DNA from: an uncultured Clostridia bacterium
GTDB lineage: Bacteria > Bacillota > Clostridia > Peptostreptococcales > Anaerovoracaceae
Length of the DNA stretch: 10,258 nucleotides
Direction: 5' to 3'
Assembly: GCA_934277655.1 (NCBI GenBank)
Contig: CAKQVC010000046.1
Location: forward strand, 1-10,258
Part shown: positions 7,757 through 10,258 of the stretch, in pieces
Layout: every line of letters starts with the position of its first letter
How positions within the stretch are numbered: position 1 is the stretch's first letter
Notes under the pieces: generated by a model
Databases searched by the model: none
What the model was told of the DNA's origin: nothing
Seen by the model: the letters and a program-made list of their open reading frames with translations, nothing else
Position numbers and translations under genes: made by a program

Positions 7757-8923
7757 TTATTCAGGTACTACATTGTACCAGTCGCCATTCTGAACTACCT
7801 TGTAGCCTTCAGCGATGATGATCTCGCCTTCTCCGACAGTAACATTGGATGGGTCAAACTTGTAGAACGAACCACCCTTGACGGTGATGGTAGCCGCGTC
7901 ATTGTCATTACAGTTCAGCGTCCATGCAGGGGCAACGCACTTGAATGTACCGCCTTCGATGGTGATCTTCGCATTGTCCTCTGCATAAATCAGGGACAGA
8001 GCGCTGTCTGCGGGAGCCTGATTTGCAAAGTCGCCTCCCTTGATTATGATCTCGGATCTACTGGAAGCGCAGACAGCCATTGCATAGTTGCTGACATAGG
8101 TACCGTAAACCGTTGTAGCATCTACGGTAATCTTAGCAGTTCCGGTACCGTGAATTGCGCCGGCTGTGCCGTTTGCCTGAATGTTTCCTGTCACAGTGTG
8201 CTCGCCGTCGGTGTATTCCACACGATTGAGAACGGTCGCCGCGTTTGCATCATATGTAGTGCCAAAGCTGTCGCTTTCCACAGTCGCCTGCGTTGCGCGC
8301 ACTTCAATGCCGAGGCCGCTAACTGAGGAAGGTCTGAGTCTTGAAGCATTTGCTTCATTGCCGACAGACGTAGGCATATAAATTGCTACAGCAAACGGCT
8401 TGGATTCTGTCTTAGGATCCAGTGTAATCCAGTCATTAGTAAGCATGACATCTTTAGCTAAAGTTTTCTCTGTAGCAGCAATCGCACTCCAAACAGCCTC
8501 ACGACTAGCATAGGCAGTTTCCGTTTCTGCAGTACCAATCTTCAGATAATTGTCCACACGATACCAGTCGCCGTTGACATTTTTACCTCTGTTGGAAGTG
8601 TAATTTTTAGAGAATCCGGCCTCATACTTGAGTGCCAGATTGCCGTTATTCACAACCTTGAGATACACAACCTGTGTATGACCCGGTTCCCAAAGAGCAT
8701 TGTCGTCAAAAAGCTTCGTCTGATCGGTAGCTTCTTTCCACGTCTGCATATCTGCACTGTACATGAGCTTAACATCCAGGTTACCTGCCTGAATCTTGTT
8801 TACACCTGTGCTTGCTGTATCCGTGAACCATGCGAAGGTCATTCCCACGAGCATTGCCACGCAAAGCACCATAGAAAGCACGCTCATTAAGAGGGCTTTC
8901 TTCGTCTGTTTCTTTTCGTTCAT
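7757..8923 (-). CDS. TasA/camelysin-like protein with short beta-solenoid C-terminus (gene 5)
   Basis: 388 aa, start at 8923 with AGGAGG (8929-8934) 5 nt upstream. The SipW-class signal is at 1-35 (MNEKKQTKKALLMSVLSM..TFAWFTDTAS), followed by VNKIQAGNLDVKL. The core at 36-230 has LWEPGHTQVVYLKV (77-90), NNGNLALKYE (92-101), IYMPTSVGNEAN (181-192) and ATVESDSFGTTYDA (213-226). This matches the family pattern in the same order as genes 3 and 6. Residues 240-355 form a beta-solenoid with GG[DTS]F turns at 291-299, 319-327 and 345-353, spaced 26-28 residues. It ends EGYKVVQNGDWYNVV. No cell-wall sorting signal. Closest relative in the window is gene 6, nearly collinear over the visible part. Likely an exported fibre or matrix protein; the ligand of the solenoid is unknown. 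Its leader is the most intact copy of the regulatory structure. Confidence 0.87.
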   Translation of the reverse strand: MNEKKQTKKALLMSVLSMVLCVAMLVGMTFAWFTDTASTGVNKIQAGNLDVKLMYSADMQTWKEATDQTKLFDDNALWEPGHTQVVYLKVVNNGNLALKYEAGFSKNYTSNRGKNVNGDWYRVDNYLKIGTAETETAYASREAVWSAIAATEKTLAKDVMLTNDWITLDPKTESKPFAVAIYMPTSVGNEANASRLRPSSVSGLGIEVRATQATVESDSFGTTYDANAATVLNRVEYTDGEHTVTGNIQANGTAGAIHGTGTAKITVDATTVYGTYVSNYAMAVCASSRSEIIIKGGDFANQAPADSALSLIYAEDNAKITIEGGTFKCVAPAWTLNCNDNDAATITVKGGSFYKFDPSNVTVGEGEIIIAEGYKVVQNGDWYNVVPE

Positions 8924-8936
8924 TTTTTCCTCCTTG
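8777..8936 (-). repeat. Direct repeat: signal-peptide coding region plus ribosome site
   Basis: About 160 bp covering the ribosome site and the first 49 codons of gene 5 recur with high similarity at about 7250-7408 (gene 4) and 2164-2323 (gene 1), all in the same orientation. Similarity drops past the QAGNL codons. Such direct repeats are substrates for homologous recombination, which could swap passengers or delete or duplicate genes in the array. Confidence 0.75.
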
Positions 8937-9069
8937 TCTCTCCGGCATTCAGCATATTAAAGATACGCCTTGTATCAATGCCGTCAAAACGCAAGGAGTA
9001 CCTAACTAACGTTTAATTTGTTTTGGTTTGCAGTGTTCTTCACTGCTCTTGGGGAGTTATACCCCCCCC
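8924..9069 (-). promoter_or_regulatory. Structured leader of gene 5 (copy C), SD-sequestering fold
   Basis: This is the clearest copy. The minus RNA can form: P1 GGGG/CCCC (G-run 9062-9069 with 9051-9054); P2 GCAGTG/CACTGC (9041-9046 with 9030-9035, loop AAGAA); then the conserved A/T-rich single strand. A long terminal hairpin follows: CTCCTTG (8992-8998) with CAAGGAG of the ribosome site (8930-8936), an internal loop, P3 CGGCATT (8977-8983) with AATGCCG (8943-8949), and P4 GATAC/GTATC (8972-8976 with 8962-8966, loop AAGGC) stacked on P3. Closing the outer stem would hide the AGGAGG. The P4 loop AAGG is itself complementary to the CCTT of the outer arm, offering a competing pairing. No known riboswitch class is recognised. 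Confidence 0.62.
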
Positions 9070-9088
9070 TAAAAATTTTCTTGGACAT
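9002..9088 (-). CDS. Possible 28-aa leader peptide upstream of gene 5
   Basis: ATG at 9086-9088 with AGGAG (9096-9100) at a 7-nt spacing opens a 28-codon frame beginning MSKKIFRGG and ending NQNKLNVS, stop TAG at 9002-9004. The frame depends on a G-run of exactly 8 (9062-9069). The stop lies 3 nt before the CTCCTTG arm that pairs with the gene 5 ribosome site, so a ribosome terminating here would cover that arm. Against a functional peptide: differences from the gene 4 copy are mostly amino-acid changing and the P1 and P2 stems explain much of the conservation. It may therefore be a translated but sequence-insensitive leader, or not translated. Confidence 0.35.
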   Translation of the reverse strand: MSKKIFRGGYNSPRAVKNTANQNKLNVS

Positions 9089-9162
9089 TTTATTTCTCCT
9101 GTTTTTAGATTTATTTATGAGTTAATTTTACTTGTTTACTTAGTTTTCTTTTTTCCATCTGA

Positions 9163-9250
9163 AAATCAAAAGGCACAATTGTTGCCATACTACCCTAGCA
9201 ACATCACGCTACGGCTTATGCCCTTTGATTTCCGCTCTCTATGAGAGCGG
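9163..9250 (-). repeat. 3' repeat element downstream of gene 6 (copy C)
   Basis: In minus orientation, a CCGCTCTC/GAGAGCGG hairpin (9243-9250 with 9232-9239, 3-nt loop) lies 14 nt past the gene 6 stop. It runs into AAATCAAAGGGCA (9219-9231), paired with TGCCTTTTGATTT (9163-9175) across 43 nt. The loop contains a further GTTGC/GCAAC stem. The U-rich 3' arm (CCTTTTGATTTT) could support termination. Between this element and the leader, 9101-9162 is A+T-rich with no convincing promoter. Confidence 0.6.
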
Positions 9251-9264
9251 AAAATTAAATCTTA

Positions 9265-10258
9265 TTAATTTGCAACAACTTTGAACCAATCTCCATCCGT
9301 TTCAACATGATAGCCATCTGCTACAACTACTTCGTTGGCGCCAAGGGTTGGGTGTGATGGATCATACTTATAGAAGGAACCTCCCTTAACGGTAATTTTT
9401 GCGTTTGATCCATCCTGACAGTTCAAGGTACGTTCAGGTGTCACAGCTTTAAAAGTACCGCCGTTGATTTCAATCTGCGCATTACCAAGAGCATAAATCA
9501 AGTCGCAAATAGGATCATCCTCGGGCACGCCGACTTGACGGAAATCCCCACCGTTAATAATTACCTTGCTGCTACCATCAGCTGAAACTGCCATAGCTCC
9601 GCCAGTAGTGCCACTCGTATCCTTAGTATATACAGCATATACATCGGCATTGATAGTGAACTGAGCTGTTTTTTCCGCCTGCACAGCTCCGAAGCGACCA
9701 TTTGCCTGAATATTTTCGGTAATTTCAAGAGTTTCGGAAGAAGAACTGATTGCCGACAGAACAGTAGACGCTTTTTTGTCATATGTGTTGCCATAGGAAT
9801 CTGATTCAGATGTTTCCTGTGTAGCGCTTACGCTGATACCGAAAGAAAGCTTTGCTGCCCAATATGGATCATTATTCTTCGGGTTTGCTTCATTCCCGAC
9901 TTCCGTAGGCATATAAAGTACCATTGCGTATGTCTTAGTATCATTAGTGTTAAGAAGATTTGCGCTGTCAAGGCCTGCAGTTCCAATGTTACCAATCAGC
10001 TTGGCATCAGCATTTACAGCACTAATGGCCGTATCACGATCTGCAAATTTTTCAGTAGCCTCTACTGCACCCAGCTTTACAAAGTTTCTGAGATAATAGA
10101 ATTTTCCTTCAACATTTTTACCTCTGTTTTCGTAGAGGTTGTATATGCCGAGAGTATACTTCAGTGCGAGATTTCCTGCATTCTTAACACGAAGATATAC
10201 AACTTCTGTGCGACCTGGCTCCCACAATGTGCTCTCCTCAAACAGCTTAGTTGTATCC
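9265..10258 (-). CDS. TasA/camelysin-like protein with short beta-solenoid C-terminus, 5' end outside window (gene 6)
   Basis: 330 codons are visible; the gene runs off the right edge. The frame stays open through the last base: DTTKLFEESTLWEPG corresponds to DQTKLFDDNALWEPG of gene 5. The TTG at 10225-10227 is therefore an internal Leu, not a start. About 66 residues, including the expected SipW-type signal, should lie beyond the edge. Family motifs in order are WEPGRTEVVYLRV, NAGNLALKYTL, LYMPTEVGNEAN and TSESDSYGNTYD, then solenoid turns VIINGGDF, IEINGGTF and ITVKGGSFYKYDPS, ending DGDWFKVV. Nearly collinear with gene 5, so a tandem paralogue. First gene of the visible block in transcription order. 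Probable role: exported fibre or matrix protein. Confidence 0.83.
   Translation of the reverse strand, partial: DTTKLFEESTLWEPGRTEVVYLRVKNAGNLALKYTLGIYNLYENRGKNVEGKFYYLRNFVKLGAVEATEKFADRDTAISAVNADAKLIGNIGTAGLDSANLLNTNDTKTYAMVLYMPTEVGNEANPKNNDPYWAAKLSFGISVSATQETSESDSYGNTYDKKASTVLSAISSSSETLEITENIQANGRFGAVQAEKTAQFTINADVYAVYTKDTSGTTGGAMAVSADGSSKVIINGGDFRQVGVPEDDPICDLIYALGNAQIEINGGTFKAVTPERTLNCQDGSNAKITVKGGSFYKYDPSHPTLGANEVVVADGYHVETDGDWFKVVAN

Noticed and set aside
7505..8326. A 273-codon plus-strand open frame across the gene 4-5 spacer and gene 5
   Set aside because: It is antisense to gene 5, which has a signal peptide, family motifs and an SD. Its start has no ribosome site. Its first part resembles the plus-strand frame at 9023-9244 only because the intergenic DNA is repeated.
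8924..9069. A c-di-GMP riboswitch in the leaders
   Set aside because: Considered because matrix genes are often under c-di-GMP control, but the conserved GEMM core motifs and tetraloop arrangement are not seen.
9023..9244. A plus-strand frame encoding a hydrophobic ISPVFRF..LILLV segment
   Set aside because: It lies wholly in the repeated leader and 3' element, whose conservation is explained by RNA stems on the minus strand. No SD, and the sister copy diverges without a coding pattern.
299..9264. Sortase-anchored adhesins
   Set aside because: None of the complete C-termini has an LPXTG-like motif, hydrophobic stretch and basic tail.
10225..10227. TTG as the start of gene 6
   Set aside because: The frame continues upstream to the edge and matches gene 5 residue for residue (TKLF..LWEPG), so it is an internal Leu.
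1..10258. CRISPR array, tRNA or rRNA genes, insertion sequences
   Set aside because: The repeats present are leader, signal-peptide and 3' structures tied to each gene. There are no regularly spaced short repeats, cloverleaf candidates or transposase sequence.

Overview
The window is one block of six same-strand (minus) genes. All encode secreted proteins with a SipW-type signal peptide, the class carried by TasA/camelysin-family biofilm fibre and surface proteins. The signature is a basic start, a hydrophobic core, then (T)FAWFTDTAS..VNKIQAGNLDV, seen in five genes; the sixth loses its N-terminus at the window edge. The signal class, strong AGGAGG ribosome sites and moderate GC suggest a Bacillota member, probably a gut-type Clostridium relative (class Clostridia). 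No marker gene allows a finer call.

In the direction of transcription (right to left): gene 6 (9265-10258, runs off the right edge), gene 5 (7757-8923), gene 4 (5593-7395), gene 3 (3912-5276), gene 2 (2610-3854) and gene 1 (299-2308). Genes 6, 5, 4 and 1 join a conserved N-terminal TasA-like domain to different C-terminal passengers: short or longer beta-solenoid repeats in 6, 5 and 4, and a GLUG-like repeat region in 1. Genes 3 and 2 are 57 bp apart and look like a co-transcribed pair. Gene 2 is an outlier with a long Ser/Gly/Asp/Thr-rich tail. No signal peptidase, sortase, regulator, RNA gene or transposase is seen.

The intergenic regions carry most of the unexplained structure. Genes 1, 4 and 5 share a leader that can fold, in the minus-strand RNA, into a series of hairpins. 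The last one pairs a leader CTCCTTG with the gene's own ribosome binding site (CAAGGAG). The arms differ between copies mostly by paired changes or by G-U wobbles that make sense only in the minus-strand transcript. In the gene 5 and gene 4 leaders, a small upstream reading frame with its own AGGAG site crosses a G-run. With 8 Gs (gene 5) it stays open and stops 3 nt before the CTCCTTG arm; with 9 Gs (gene 4) it stops early. This suggests a leader-peptide or G-tract switch on expression of surface fibre genes, which is my hypothesis. Genes 4, 5 and 6 are each followed by a second repeated structure, a GC-rich hairpin plus a 13-bp stem.

The left flank (1-298) holds the gene 1 terminator and nothing else I can identify.
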